Of a stretch of 64,000 nucleotides of DNA, positions 51,601-63,336 are shown one piece after another; position 1 is the stretch's first letter; each line of letters starts with the position of its first letter. The notes under the pieces were generated by a model, which worked only from the letters and a program-made list of their open reading frames with translations, was not told where the DNA came from and searched no databases. The position numbers were made by a program, and so were the translations under genes. Origin of the DNA: Polytrichum commune (Eukaryota > Streptophyta > Polytrichopsida > Polytrichales > Polytrichaceae); the NCBI GenBank assembly GCA_950295325.1, contig OX485809.1, positions 18,536,001 through 18,600,000 on the forward strand, given 5' to 3'.

Positions 51601-54600
51601 GCTTTGGGTTGGACGCTATCTTATTGTGAAGCATAAGGCAGATGGTGGCCAGATTTTTGTGGCTCTCTTTTCCATCATCCTTAGTGGCATGTAGGTTACC
51701 TAATACTTATGACTTCCCTCTTTTATCTTATCAAATACACTATTCGTCACATTTAAATATCCTCACTACACACTCTTTTCAGATTTTCTGCATGAGCAAT
51801 TCCTGTGAGAAGTAGAAGATACTCATACCACTGTTATTTGTTACTTCGTTAACTTGTTCACAAGCTTATCAGACTTCACAAGCAAAGTGTGACAACTTAA
51901 TCTGGTTCCTTCTCTGGGTGTTGTGCTTGTGGTGCAGCGGCTTGAATCAATCAGCCACCAATTTCCAGGTCTTTGAGCAGGGTCAGATAGCAGCACACAG
52001 ATTATTTGCAGTTTTTTGTCCAAAGCCTACACTAGACACAGGTAATGTCGAAGGAACAATGATTGCAAATGAAGTGCAAGGAAACATTGAGCTTCGGAAT
52101 GTCTACTTCAGCTATCCGTCACGACCAGATGTACCTGTACTTAGTGGGCTGTATCTTTCTCTTCCTGCAAGAAAGACTCTGGCACTTGCGGGCAGCAATG
52201 GGTCTGGAAAGAGCAGTATTATTGCCCTTATTGAGCGTTTCTATGACCCCACATTAGGTTGGTCACTTCCTTTCGATCTAGTTGATCTAGTCTTCAATGT
52301 TTTTCTCAACTAAGAGGCTTGATGCAAGTCTTTGTAAATGAATGCACAGTTGCACAATTTACGTCTTCAAATGGTACTGGATTTCATGAGATTTTGTTTT
52401 TTCTTGTACTATGTGCATCTGTAAATCTCCTCCTTGCCTTCTAAATTAATGGATTTTATTTATTTATGTATCCAGGTGAGGTGTTATTAGATGGTGAGAA
52501 TATTAGAAATCTCCAGGTGGAATGGCTGAGGAGTCAAATCGGGTTGGTGAGCCAAGAGCCTGCACTATTTAAGGGAAGCATAAAGGATAACATTTGTTAT
52601 GGTCGTGAAGCCAGCCAGGATGAGGTAGAGGAGGCTGCTAAGATCGCACATGCTCATACATTTATCAGCTCCCTTTCAAATGGTTATGAATCACAGGTAT
52701 AGAGCAGTGGAGTGATGTTCAATCTGCACACTGTATCTGGTGTTAGGTGTGACATCGAACAAATTGTATTTGAGATATATATTAATCGAGATTATTTGGT
52801 GATGTCAATCGAGATAGTTGGTGTGGTTATGTTGGGTGAGGCAACATGTAAAAGCAGCAGTGTCAAATCTTGCTCTACAAATGCATTGTAGTTGTCAAGA
52901 ATATTCAAGTACCTGAACAGGTCTTAATATAAGAAAGTGATGCGTTATGTCTGTATTACTCAGAGTTGTTGAAAGAGATAACTAGTATTCCATATTCTCT
53001 TCCAGGGTTCTGCTCAGCTATTCCTGATGTCTATGTCTGCAATCTCTTCATCACAGGTGGGTAGTGGCAGGCTGGAACTTTCAGAAGAAAGAAAGGTGAA
53101 GATAGCCATTGCTAGAGCTGTTCTCAAGAACCCTCGCATTCTCCTCCTTGATGAGGCAACTGGAACTCTGGACATGGAAGCAGCACACAATATCCAACAA
53201 GCCCTTGACATTCTAATGTTGGGCAGGTCGACAATAGTAATAGCACATCGTCTTGCAAGTATACGCAATGCTGACATGATTGCTGTCCTAGATGAAGGAC
53301 AACTGGTGGAACTAGGGACACATGAAGAGTTGATGAGATTAGATGGCGCTTATACTGATTTGATTCGGCTACAAGAGACTGCCAAACAACCTAGAAGGTG
53401 AGCTTGAATGTGTTGCTTATCTTTTCCGATAGTGTGTATTGATGAAGGGTATATTGATGAATGGTGAAGCCTCTTTCTCTGATACATCCTCATATATGTA
53501 AAATTATTCTACCAGCTCATTCTCTTGTTTTGTAACGAAATAAGAATTCATAATTCTGAAATTTAAAACGAAAGTCTTGTCTTCCTCCTGTCTTTATCAT
53601 CTTATCCTGGTCATGTTAGTATTTTGTCATGATAGACAGAACATTAATGCTCTTGTTTACTATTTACAGACCCCCTCCAAGGCTTTTTGTACCTCCTCCA
53701 CCTCACGACTGTATATCTCCAAATTACAGCAAACCGCCATCACCACGGATGATAAAATCACCTTCTCTTAAGCGACAAAATTGTGTACGAGAACGGCCTG
53801 ACTTCATTCCAGCCCATGACTCCCCACCCTACATATTAAGCCCTCCTCCTGTGTCAAAACCTAGAGAAAATGGAACTGGTGTGGTGGAGATGCAAGCAGT
53901 CAAACCTGAACAGTCTGTAAATCGACTAGACAGCTTTGAAAAAAAATCTCTCGAGTCTCTTCCACCACTGAATCTTCAACGGCAGCCCTCAAATCCAGAG
54001 AACTCCTGTCCAGAGTCTCCTATATCCCCACTCTTGACCGACCCAGAAGATGAACGCTCTCATTCCAAAACTTTTAGTAGATCACCCTCTCAGTGCAGGG
54101 AAACTCAAACTCAACACAACAAGGATGCAAACATCCCAGTACCCTCACTTTGCAAACTTGCAAGGTTAAGTTGTCCTGAGTGGTTTTGTGGAGTCCTGGG
54201 CAGTTTGGGGGCCATCCTCTTTGGATCCCTGAATCCTCTCTTCGCATTTTTATTGGTCCAAATAGCGGAGGTCTATTACTATTCAAGTCAGACACAGCTA
54301 CGCCAACAATTAAGTAAGTGGTGCTCCATACTTGTGGGCTTGGCGTTGGCCACCATCTTGGCGAATTTCTTACAACACTTCTATTTTGGGATCATGGGGG
54401 AAAAGATGACTGAAAGAGTTCGCCGATTGATGTTTTCAGGTATGAGATATAAGTACATGTTTGTGGTTGACATCCAAGTTACATTGCATATGCCAGTGGT
54501 TAAGAATTATATGCTGCTATTGAGAATTGAGTTGTACAGCTCAAAGTCAAGCGATTCTTGACTGTTCAATAATCTACATAGTCCAACTCTTTTTCTCTCC

Positions 54601-56623
54601 TCCCTCTTTTTTTGTTTATTTAATAATTAATTTTTATCCTCTAGTGAATTGTAACCCGGTACCTATTCTATGTCCATTTCCCAATCTCAATGGTGCTCCA
54701 TTTTATCCTAGTATATTATGTAATAGGTCTCCACCAAATATTATCTAATGGTGGTCTTGTAATTGGTATTGTTGACAGCTATGTTGCGGAATGAGGTGGG
54801 TTGGTTTGACAAAGAAGAAAACTCTCCAGAGGTGCTCTCAATACGACTTGGACATGATGCTGCCTATGTCAGGGCCACATTTAGCAATCGATTATCAGTG
54901 TTTGTCCAGGATGTGGCAGCTATCCTAGTGGCGCTTGCCTTAGCTCTCACCTTGCAATGGCGTTTTGGACTTTTGGCATTGGCAACAATCCCACTACTTG
55001 TATTTGCATCAATCACACAGGTTCATTATGTCTTCCACCTTGAAAGCTGTTAGGTGAACTAAAATGGTCATCTGAATTATACCTTAGAAAAAAATTCATA
55101 TATCTTGTACAGTTATCTTTGTATTAGACAATCATTCCAAATATCACAACTTTCAGATAGATAGTCTTCTATGCAACATGCACTTCGATTAATCTTTCAA
55201 AGTGTGCATGGTGTGGTTGCAGCAAATGTGGAATGCAGGGTTTTCTGAAGATGTAAGGGATTCTCACCAAGATGCTCGACAAATTCTAGAGGAAGCAGTT
55301 GCAAATATGCACACAGTTATGTCATTTTCTGGTGGGTCAAAAATCCTGGAGTTGTTCCACAATGAGCTCAAGACCCCATTGCGTAAAAGCTTAGTAAAGG
55401 GTCAATTATATGGGTGTGCATATGGTGCAGCGCAATTTTTCCTCTTCGCCTGCAATGCACTGATCCTCTATTATGCATCAGTAATCCTTAGAAATCGTCA
55501 GGCTACAAGTTTTCCCAATCTGCTTAAAGCATTCTTAGTTTTCACGTTTACAGCATTTGCTCTAGTTGAGGCCTTTGGGTTAGGGCCTGTCATTGCACGG
55601 CGGCGGAAGTCAGTTGCTCCAGTGTTCAGTATTATGGATCGGGTGTCAATGATGGGTACTGATGAGGAAGGTCTGAAGCCTCCATTCACTGCTGGTCGGC
55701 TTGAATTTCGACATGTGGAGTTCAGGTATGTCAAGCAATCAAATCCTCCCTTTCTGCTGTCTACATTACAGCAGGACCTTTAGCTGATGTTTCCTATATT
55801 TCTACAATTTTATATATGTGCTGTTGAAAGGATCTAGCTCCTTGTGATGATCTTGGCCAGCTTATCAAGGACCTTATCAATTGTGCTAAAATACAGGTAT
55901 CCGACCCAGCCAGATATTCCTGTTTTGACGGATTTCAGTCTAAAAGTGGAGGCAGGGCAAACAGTAGCAATAGTTGGGACAGCAGGGTCTGGGAAAAGCA
56001 CAATTCTAGCTCTACTGGAACGTTTTTATGAACCTACAGGTGGTAGGATAATGCTTGATGGGAACGACCTGAGACTTTTCAATCTACGATGGCTTAGGAG
56101 TCATATTGGGATTGTCCCCCAGGAACCTGTCCTCTTCTCGACAACAATCCGTAACAATATTATCTATGGTCGGCACAATGCAACTGAAGCTGAAATTAAG
56201 GAAGCTTGCAGGATAGCAAATGCACACCATTTTATAAGCAGTTTACCACATGGTTATGACACATGTATTGGAGGACGAGGAATACAGTTGACAGCTGGCC
56301 AGCGACTGAGAATTGCTATCGCACGGACAGTTTTGAAAAATGCGCCTTTGCTCCTTATTGATGAGCCTACATCAGCATTGGAGGCCGAGTCAAGTAAGGT
56401 CGTCAATGAGGCAGTTGACCAGCTTATTGTTGGTAATCGAACCACAGTGGTGGTAGCACATAGGCTAGCAATGCTTCGGCGTGTGGATGTCGTTGCTATG
56501 CTACATGATGGGCAGATTGAGGAACAAGGCAGCCATGATGAACTGATGAACAAGTGTGGGCTGTATGCACGCTTGATGCAGCCTCAATTCAGTCGAACTT
56601 TACGGCAGCATAGACAATCTTGA
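48662..56623 (+). CDS. ABCB20: Full-size ABC transporter, subfamily B, ABCB6/ABCB20-like, complete
   Basis: Thirteen exons: 48662-48799, 49216-49497, 49778-49859, 50245-50420, 50991-51191, 51431-51690, 51938-52257, 52476-52696, 53057-53397, 53670-54439, 54779-55020, 55223-55725, 55897-56623. All GT-AG; phases close to 1420 residues. Layout is TMD1-NBD1-linker-TMD2-NBD2. The start ([20 protein letters not shown]) and the end ([16 protein letters not shown]) are diagnostic of the Arabidopsis ABCB6/ABCB20 clade, plasma-membrane exporters linked to auxin movement. NBD1: Walker A GSNGSGKS (465-472), Q513, signature LSEER (568-572), Walker B with D592-E593, H624. NBD2: Walker A GTAGSGKS (1206-1213), Q1254, signature LTAGQ (1310-1314), E1335, H1367. 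The NBD1 signature departs from LSGGQ, a clade trait as I recall. The linker is Pro/Ser-rich. The choice between the ABCB6 and ABCB20 names is arbitrary. Confidence 0.95.
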
Positions 56624-57865
56624 GGAATCAAAAAAGTTCTAATCTAGTCCTTGGAAGCAGAGAAGCCCACTTTGAAAAACAGGAGATAACGTTTTTGATT
56701 TGTGCTGGAGAAGCAGCACCTGGTGTTGTAGTACTGAATCTGTATAATCTGATGGCCACTGATATCTCAAGTAGGAGTCAGCTTGTTGGGCAATTTGGGG
56801 AATTGATGCACTTCAGAAACCCTGAAATTGTCCTCACCTAATGGATTTTGCTGCATTACTCCTGCACTTTTCTGAAGAACGAGAAAGTGGTTCCTTACAG
56901 AAAGAAGTTGAGGATCCCCTTCCTCAGCTTGTGGTGGATGACGGTGAAACGTATCATGATAGCTTCTCAAGCCATCATGACCAGGTAAATTAGTAACAGC
57001 TCTCTGCCAAGCCTGGGATCATCCTATTGACACTCGATTTGGCGTTACCTGTTCCTTTCAATTGTGGATGTGAGCAGCTTTCAGAGGTTGGGGAGCTTGA
57101 CTGAAGGTTGATATCTGGTGGTAGTAATTTGTGAGCTTCCATGTAAAACAAGGGCAATCATATCAAAAGAGACGTGCACCTTTGAAAATTCAATATCTGC
57201 GAAGTCCAAGTGACTTTCAGTTGGCAAGCTAAATCACATGGAAGCAAAGTTGCAAGCATCATCACTATGGGTGCTCCTTACAATTTGGAATATAGAATGG
57301 GTTGATTCAGACAACACGGAGATGATGTTTTCAACAATACCATCTGCATGTCATTGGCTTTCAAGAGGCGAAGGCATCTGCTTGGAAAGATCATCTTTCC
57401 ATGTTCCTCCCAGGGGGCTTTGAAAATGTGAACATTGGAGGGTCCTTGTGGAACTATACTTCCTGGCTGGAGAAAATTATATGGACTTTGTGTTTCATGC
57501 ACAAGAAAGCTCCGCTTGTGAAGCCATGAAAAGAATTGTCACTTGAAAAGGACCATCATTGGTATTGAAGATTCTTGGGAGGGTTCTGAATGTTGCAGCT
57601 GCCTGCAGTTGCAGTGACCCAAAGTCGCTCCTTACCACCATCACCGCCTAGGAAGGTGGACACATTGCATTAGATTGGGCGATTCAGGTAACCTGATTAC
57701 CCATTATTATTACCTCAACTTTGCCTTTACAGCATGATTCGTGTAGATTATGGACTTGTGCTCACATGCGCAGCCTTCATACTTCGGCACCATGAGAGTA
57801 CCAAGGGTTGATGGTGTCGATGTTCCCACACTCCATCGATTTCCTTACTCTTTATTGGGCCTGTT
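56624..57865. other. ABCB 3' flank
   Basis: Probable 3' UTR of the ABCB gene followed by unassigned sequence. Plus-strand frames are broken every 60-70 codons and no domain was recognised. Composition is closer to genic DNA than to the AT-rich gap, so an unrecognised 3' UTR exon or old gene remnant is possible. Confidence 0.4.
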
Positions 57866-58372
57866 GTGGGAGACTTTAAGGTCTTCCAGTTCCTCCTGGA
57901 TTTCATAATCCTTGGGCATAAGACCCTGTGTGGTTTGTACTTTTATGACACTATCCCTTGGCCATTTGGGTCGTCTTGGGATGTAAGGTCCAACATTCTT
58001 TTATATAATTCCCCATACAGCTTGAAATATCTGTCCTTGCATATTTTCATGTCTTCTTCATTAAGGTCTGCTGACTCTAAAATCTTGTTGGGAAGGCATT
58101 ACCAATTTACATTTGGCATTCCTGATGTAATAGCCTTTAAAATTTGCCATGCATTACAGTATATAGCAGTAGGGAGTGTGGACCAGGTGCTTAATAGAGG
58201 GCCTACTAAGGTATCTTCATTCATAGTAGCAAGGCACTCATACTCTAATCGCCTCAAGATGTGTTTTGGCTACGACCCTGCATCTTCGATGCCTAGCAAT
58301 TTAGTTGCAGCCATTAGAGTCCGGAAGGGAAAAGAATCTTGCTTGTGGCCAGAAATTTCCTTTACAGTGTAA
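57866..58372 (+). CDS. Open frame of 168 codons, unrecognised
   Basis: It starts MGDFKVFQFLLDFIILG and runs to a TAA-type stop at 58372. Phe, Ile, Leu and Tyr are abundant and no motif or domain is recognised. It lies about 1.2 kb beyond the ABCB stop without obvious promoter or splice partners. It may be a chance frame or a retroelement relic; I list it because of its length only. Confidence 0.2.
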   Translation: MGDFKVFQFLLDFIILGHKTLCGLYFYDTIPWPFGSSWDVRSNILLYNSPYSLKYLSLHIFMSSSLRSADSKILLGRHYQFTFGIPDVIAFKICHALQYIAVGSVDQVLNRGPTKVSSFIVARHSYSNRLKMCFGYDPASSMPSNLVAAIRVRKGKESCLWPEISFTV

Positions 58373-58488
58373 TTGAGCCCGGTAGCAAGGATGGAAGTTC
58401 TCCCGAAGACTATATAGCTTATCTGGTTTCTACAGAGAAGACTATATACAGGATCTACATTTTTGATGGTAGATGGTAAATTTAATGC

Positions 58489-58926
58489 CTAATACGTTGC
58501 TTTGATCACAGTTAATGATCGATTGCGGCTGATCTGAGCTCTGGCAAGACGTGGTCTGGATGCCAGTCGCGCTTTACCATGTGGCAGAATTGGTTCCTGA
58601 CCATCAACTGATTCCCACCTTCCACATACAGGTGCATTGCTGGCATGCAATTCTAGAGGCAACTTCATTCCAAGTTGCTTGAGGTAGCGGTATGTTCTTT
58701 GTTTCCATCAGCACTGTAACAAAAGTTACAAGGATTATCTCTCTACTACCTCCATGCCATAAGAAAAGTTACTGACGGATTTAGGATCTAGGTCATCTGC
58801 CACTATCAGTTGTTCTATTATAAGATGCTTGGCGAGGTCCTTTTGAGGACCTTCCAAAATGTTGTGATCGACGGTGTAGTCCTCGTGAAGGGAAATCATC
58901 TTGAATACGATGAAAGAGCCTATGAT
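58489..58926 (-). pseudogene. Coding-like relic on the minus strand, unrecognised
   Basis: One frame reads FKMISLHEDYTVDHNILEG and EQLIVADDLDPKSVSNFSYG, then stops at 58737-58735, and after two more stops within about 35 bases continues in the same frame as TYRYLKQLGMKLPLELHAS and on to RNRSLTVIKATY with a stop at 58489. The two halves share a natural amino-acid mix. The gap is too short for a normal plant intron, so this looks like a decayed gene or a retroelement piece. Confidence 0.3.
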
Positions 58927-59616
58927 TCAAGAGGAAGGTGAGGGTGAATGTAGAGATGACAACCATATATCCGTTGAATCTTGTTATTTTATTATAAAAG
59001 TAGATAGTACAAGCCAGAGATACCAAATTAAGATCCCATTCAGTTGATCTGCCAAGGCATTCCAAGTTCCTACACTTGTCCAAAGTTGGTTTCAGTATGA
59101 AATGTTCTTTGTTGGAAAGATGGAGGACCTTTCATGAATAAAAAAGATACTACTGTAGGCAAAAATTTCCATTTAATTGTTTTTTGTAGAACAAGTCGGT
59201 TTGCACCCAATTCGTCTCTCTTGGTACCTACCATTATTCAGGCTAGGGTTTCCGTCCTCCTTTTTATTATAGTTATAGGTTTTCCATTCAATTTAAATCT
59301 AAAATTTTTAGTGTTAAATTTCCCCCCTAGCAACTAGGTACGGGGTAATCAGTCGCGCTCTGAAGAACCAAAGACTAGTACACAACACTGTTGTGCCACC
59401 TTCACGCATATCACACAACCCATTAAATATGTGCTCTACCTAATCTTAGTAAAACCTACTCCAACCTTCCCATCCACTTCAGATTCAAGTTGAAATTGAA
59501 GAAAGGCTTTGCATTTTGCGCATTCATTCTAGACTCAAAAATTGGAATCAATTGTGATTATTCACCAAGGATAGATAAGTTGGGCTCTCCCCAATTTATT
59601 TAGTAATGTAATGGAC
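58927..59616. other. Spacer on the 3' side of the O-methyltransferase gene
   Basis: No recognised coding sequence. It should include the O-methyltransferase 3' UTR next to 59617. No AATAAA was identified with confidence. Confidence 0.4.
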
Positions 59617-62600
59617 TTAATTTGACATTGGTTTGAAAGCTTCCATGACGTGATATTGACCAACTTCGGCAACAACTTGGAAGCTCGTGAATCCTGTTTG
59701 TTTCAAAAGCCCTTCCAACTCCATTGCGGTTCTCTCCCTACCACTTGGACAAACAAATTGCATCACGGTATCTTTTTGGAACACGGCCCGTCTCACTTTG
59801 GGCATGGAGGCTTCAAGTGGAGTTTCCATGGGCATGATGTGGTCAAGGAAGATCAACCTCCCTCCATTTGACAATGCTGTCCAACAATTCTTGAGGATCT
59901 TGATGCAATTCTCGTCATTCCAATCATGCAATATCTCCTGCACATGCCATTCAAACACATGTAAGGTGGGTAAAATTGATTATGCCACATTTTATGGGAC
60001 AAAAATTAGCACCAATGTAGCATGGGTGATTTTGTATCCGTGTTAGTAATTGATTATGCATGGAAAATACCCCTCCCATGGTTGATTATTGGACCCCCAT
60101 TATGAGCATTGTATAAACACCCTATGCATTTAAAAAATGTTGATTACATGTGTGTCCCCTAAAATGAGCTCTACATTTAGTGTTTACCTTCATGAAGATG
60201 GCATCACATCCACTTGGCACTTTCTCAAACATATCACCTCCCACTTGCTCAACACCTGTGGATCACCAACCATAATTGTCTATGTTGATTATTTTGAAGG
60301 AAAACATATTCATATGAGATTTTGAATATGACTAGGTTGCCTAATCTCCAAGTTCTCCTCATGACCTAATCTATATTAGACTATGACAATCCAACTTTCA
60401 ACATTCAATATATTTCTCATATTTTAAGAGTCATAGATTTGATGTGGATTATCATTAAATCATGCGTATTCAAGATACGGAGGATCCCCGAGCAAAGGAA
60501 TACATTGTGACATGTATAACCAATGTCTCAATCATGATAGTGGGATGGCAATATGATTTACTCTCAAAAGGGGCCTTGCAAGGTTTGGAACTTGGGCCTT
60601 CAAACAAATCTAAAGCATAGGCACTCACCAATTTGACCCACACAACTCCAAGGTGACAACGTCACAACCCACTTTCATACTTGAACAAAAATAATCCTTA
60701 CCCCCCACACTACCATGATTACATCAGTTGCCTTTGACGCAATTCCCTTGATAGAGCCAACCCGAAAGGGGGAAATAGCTTGTGAGCGAAGAGGCTCTTC
60801 ATTCATGCTTTAGAAATGCAGCTTTTTTCGGCCCTTGTGCAGTTGAGGTATGTGGAAACCCATGACATGAGCATGGCAAATTTCAAGTGACTGAACACCT
60901 ACCAAAAATCCCGCAAGGGTAGAACAAAGGCTGCCCCTTTCATGGTTATAAACCTAGTCTAATCATAATAGAGGGACAATCTACCGACATAATAGCCTGT
61001 AGACCTCAAAATTGGAAGGAACATGCTTCATAAATTTGGAGGACTATGTACACCTGACTCTTGCGTGACAACAAGCCCAAATAAAAAGGTACAATAGAGT
61101 TATTATTTATTCAACCAAACTTTTGGTTGGGAGTTGATTGTTTAATCACAAACAACACTTTCCATGTTTGGTAAAGGACACTTAAGATGGGGCCCAAGGG
61201 GGAGGATAAAATAGAATGGAGCAATTCTATTGGGCGAGAGGTATAAATTGGACCAAAGACCTTTAGATGGGGGTCCAAGACCAAGAAGAGTCAAAGTAGG
61301 GTGTCTCCTACATGGCAACATGTTGGAGGGAAACAAACACTAATGGTTTGAACCAAGAAATGAAGCTCAAGGGAGAGCTCATGTTTTTGGAGAACCACTT
61401 TTCCAAGGGACGGTCTTGTTCAAGGGTTGAATTTGTCTCAAATCATTTCAAATCAGTCCCTACGTTTTTGGACTATGGACCCCCCCCAACAAAAATAAAA
61501 ATAAAATTCTAAAGCGTGCTCTTAGGTTTCTCGGTGCATGCTTGGAGCGGGTGTTGAGGTTTAAATGAAGGGCATTCTATATGATTGGTTCATTGAGGGC
61601 TAAACTCAATTTAGCACCAACAGAAGTTTGGCCCTCAATGAACCAATATAGAATGTTTTCCTTTCAAACCTCCATACTAACTCCAACCTTGCACCAAAAA
61701 ACTAATTGATCATGGATATTTTTACATGCAACACAACCAACTCGGACCAAAACTCCAATTGAATTAACGGATAACTCTAATATGATAAGAAAAAGATGTC
61801 ACATTCTCATGGCTTACCAGGAAGGCTAGCGTTAGTCGCGACCACCCCGGGAAGGTCAAAGTTGATAGCATGGATGTGCGGGTATTTTTGCACAATGCCC
61901 GCCAGCATCACGCCGGAGCTCCCTCCCACATCGACCAGCCTCCGCACGCCCTCAAATCCATGGTATTTTGACAGAAGCAACGGCACGAGCTTGGCGGAGG
62001 CGGCCATGAACATGTTCTTGAATGCCGCAAAGAAGGTGGGGTGGGATTTCATGTACTCAAACTGATTCATCCCGTGTGCATTTGTGAATGGCTCCTCCGA
62101 CTTCAACACCGCATCACTGACACAAATTGATTTGATTGATCATGTTCAGTTCTCGGAAGTGTCAACTTCAAGTTATATACTACATTTACAGTGGAGAAAA
62201 GAATTTGACCGCAAAGTATAAGTAGGAGACAGAGCTAGACTCTCCATGGATGGTGCTAAATGAGTTTGTACATAGAGACTAAAAAAGGCGTGTGTGTTAT
62301 CTTGGATACTTTTCTCTCTGCACCCACTTCTTCTGGGAGTATGAAACACGCAATCAGTGCGAGATGATTAGCAAATCCAAAATGTGCCAGCAACCATAAA
62401 TTGTGGAGCTTGTATAAGAATCACTTCGATTCATTATCAAAATAAAGATTTTCATGAATGAAGACTCTTTGTCCGTTCTTAGATCCACGCTTAAACACAT
62501 ACCATTCAAATGTAAGTGTTTGAAATATGATGTCCAAGGCTTTCAAAAAGTGAAATGGATTTCTCTTGATCATGGTTTCCGGACCGTAGACAGACCATGA

Positions 62601-63336
62601 CCATCCTAAGTCATTTTCCCAACAGCCCTTGGTCACGTGTGTAAAAAGGCCACTGTTAGCAAGCAAGTGTTTATCAAGAGCATGACCGTGAGCTTAAGTT
62701 GCATACTTACCCGAGGTACTCCAGCGTGGCCGCGTACTCGGGACCTATTGTGCAGAGCAAGACGATGGCGTGGAAGCTTCCGTCCCCCGGCACCATGCAT
62801 CTCGACAACGGCGTTAACGAGAATCGGCGCTCCACACGACCATTACTGACATTGTGGTCCTCCGAATCATGACGAATGTTGATGTGCTCGGCGAAGACGC
62901 CCTTGGTGGTGAGGAGCCGGAGGAAGCGCTCGAGGTTGAGTGCATTTGGACGCGCCGCTTTTAAATCTTCATGCTTCTGCGTCTTCGTTATCGTGATATG
63001 CTGCAGGATCTCTTCGGCCGTCATGCCCACATTTTCTTCGTGCGAGGAGTTTGTTGCGTGATTTGTGGCGAGAATGTGCGGGACGTCGAGCTGCACGATG
63101 GTGCGGAGCACCGCAGGATACATCCAACTCGTGCACAATTCCGTGATCGTCAGCTCCATGTCGATACTGGCCGCCATAGCTGCGGCTTCCGCCGACTTTT
63201 CGGAAGAGCCAACACTCGTTACCTGTTTGATTTTGTTCGTTGGCTCAAGGTCAGCCATGCTTCGAGCGCTCGATCGCGAATTCCTCACCTGAATCACTGG
63301 ATTTTCTAGTCGGTTTGAGGACCAATTGGACTCCAC
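59617..63336 (-). CDS. Plant O-methyltransferase (caffeate/flavonoid COMT-type), complete, four exons
   Basis: Exons on the minus strand: 63336-62711, 62116-61818, 60255-60188, 59937-59617 (stop). Junctions are GT-AG and in phase, giving 437 residues from the first ATG, or 411 if translation starts at MADLEP (63258), closer to the family's usual 360-400. It transfers a methyl group from S-adenosylmethionine to a phenolic hydroxyl, in the cytosol. Seen: the dimerisation-domain helix region ELCTSWMYPAVLRTI, the SAM-binding motif LVDVGGSSG (269-277), INFDLPGV with Asp296, GGDMFEKVPSGCDAIFMK, the catalytic base His335 in EILHDWNDENC, and GRERTAMELEGLLKQTGF. The N-terminal ~60 residues are an unusual Ser/Ala-rich extension. 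The substrate cannot be read from sequence. Intron 1 holds an R1 fragment; intron 2 holds a hairpin element. Confidence 0.92.
61522..61705. mobile_element. Short foldback element (MITE-like hairpin) in O-methyltransferase intron 2
   Basis: The arms 61522-61606 and 61625-61705 are inverted copies with only an 18-base loop. The inner ~45 bp are nearly perfect (CATTCTATA, TTGGTTCATTGAGGGC); the outer part shares TTAGGTTTCTCGGTGCA against TTAGTTTTTTGGTGCA. Ends are TTA...TAA. No flanking duplication was fixed. The hairpin would form in the pre-mRNA of the host gene. Confidence 0.8.
62345..62530 (-). repeat. R1 element fragment in O-methyltransferase intron 1
   Basis: It starts GTGCGAGATGATTAGCAAAT and continues with GGAGCTTGTATAAGAATCA, TCATTATCAAAATAAAGATT and TTCTTAGATCCACGCTTAAA. 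These match, in order, the outer end of the R1 copies at 19545 (same orientation) and 2815 or 20262 (inverse). The copy is truncated. Confidence 0.65.

Noticed and set aside
62971-63309. Plus-strand frames of up to 112 codons opposite the O-methyltransferase
   Set aside because: Antisense shadows of exon 1 of that gene.
59617-63336. A biosynthetic gene cluster joining the alcohol dehydrogenase, ABC transporter and O-methyltransferase
   Set aside because: The genes are 40-55 kb apart, interrupted by a ribosome-biogenesis gene and a repeat desert, and nothing in the sequence ties them to one pathway.
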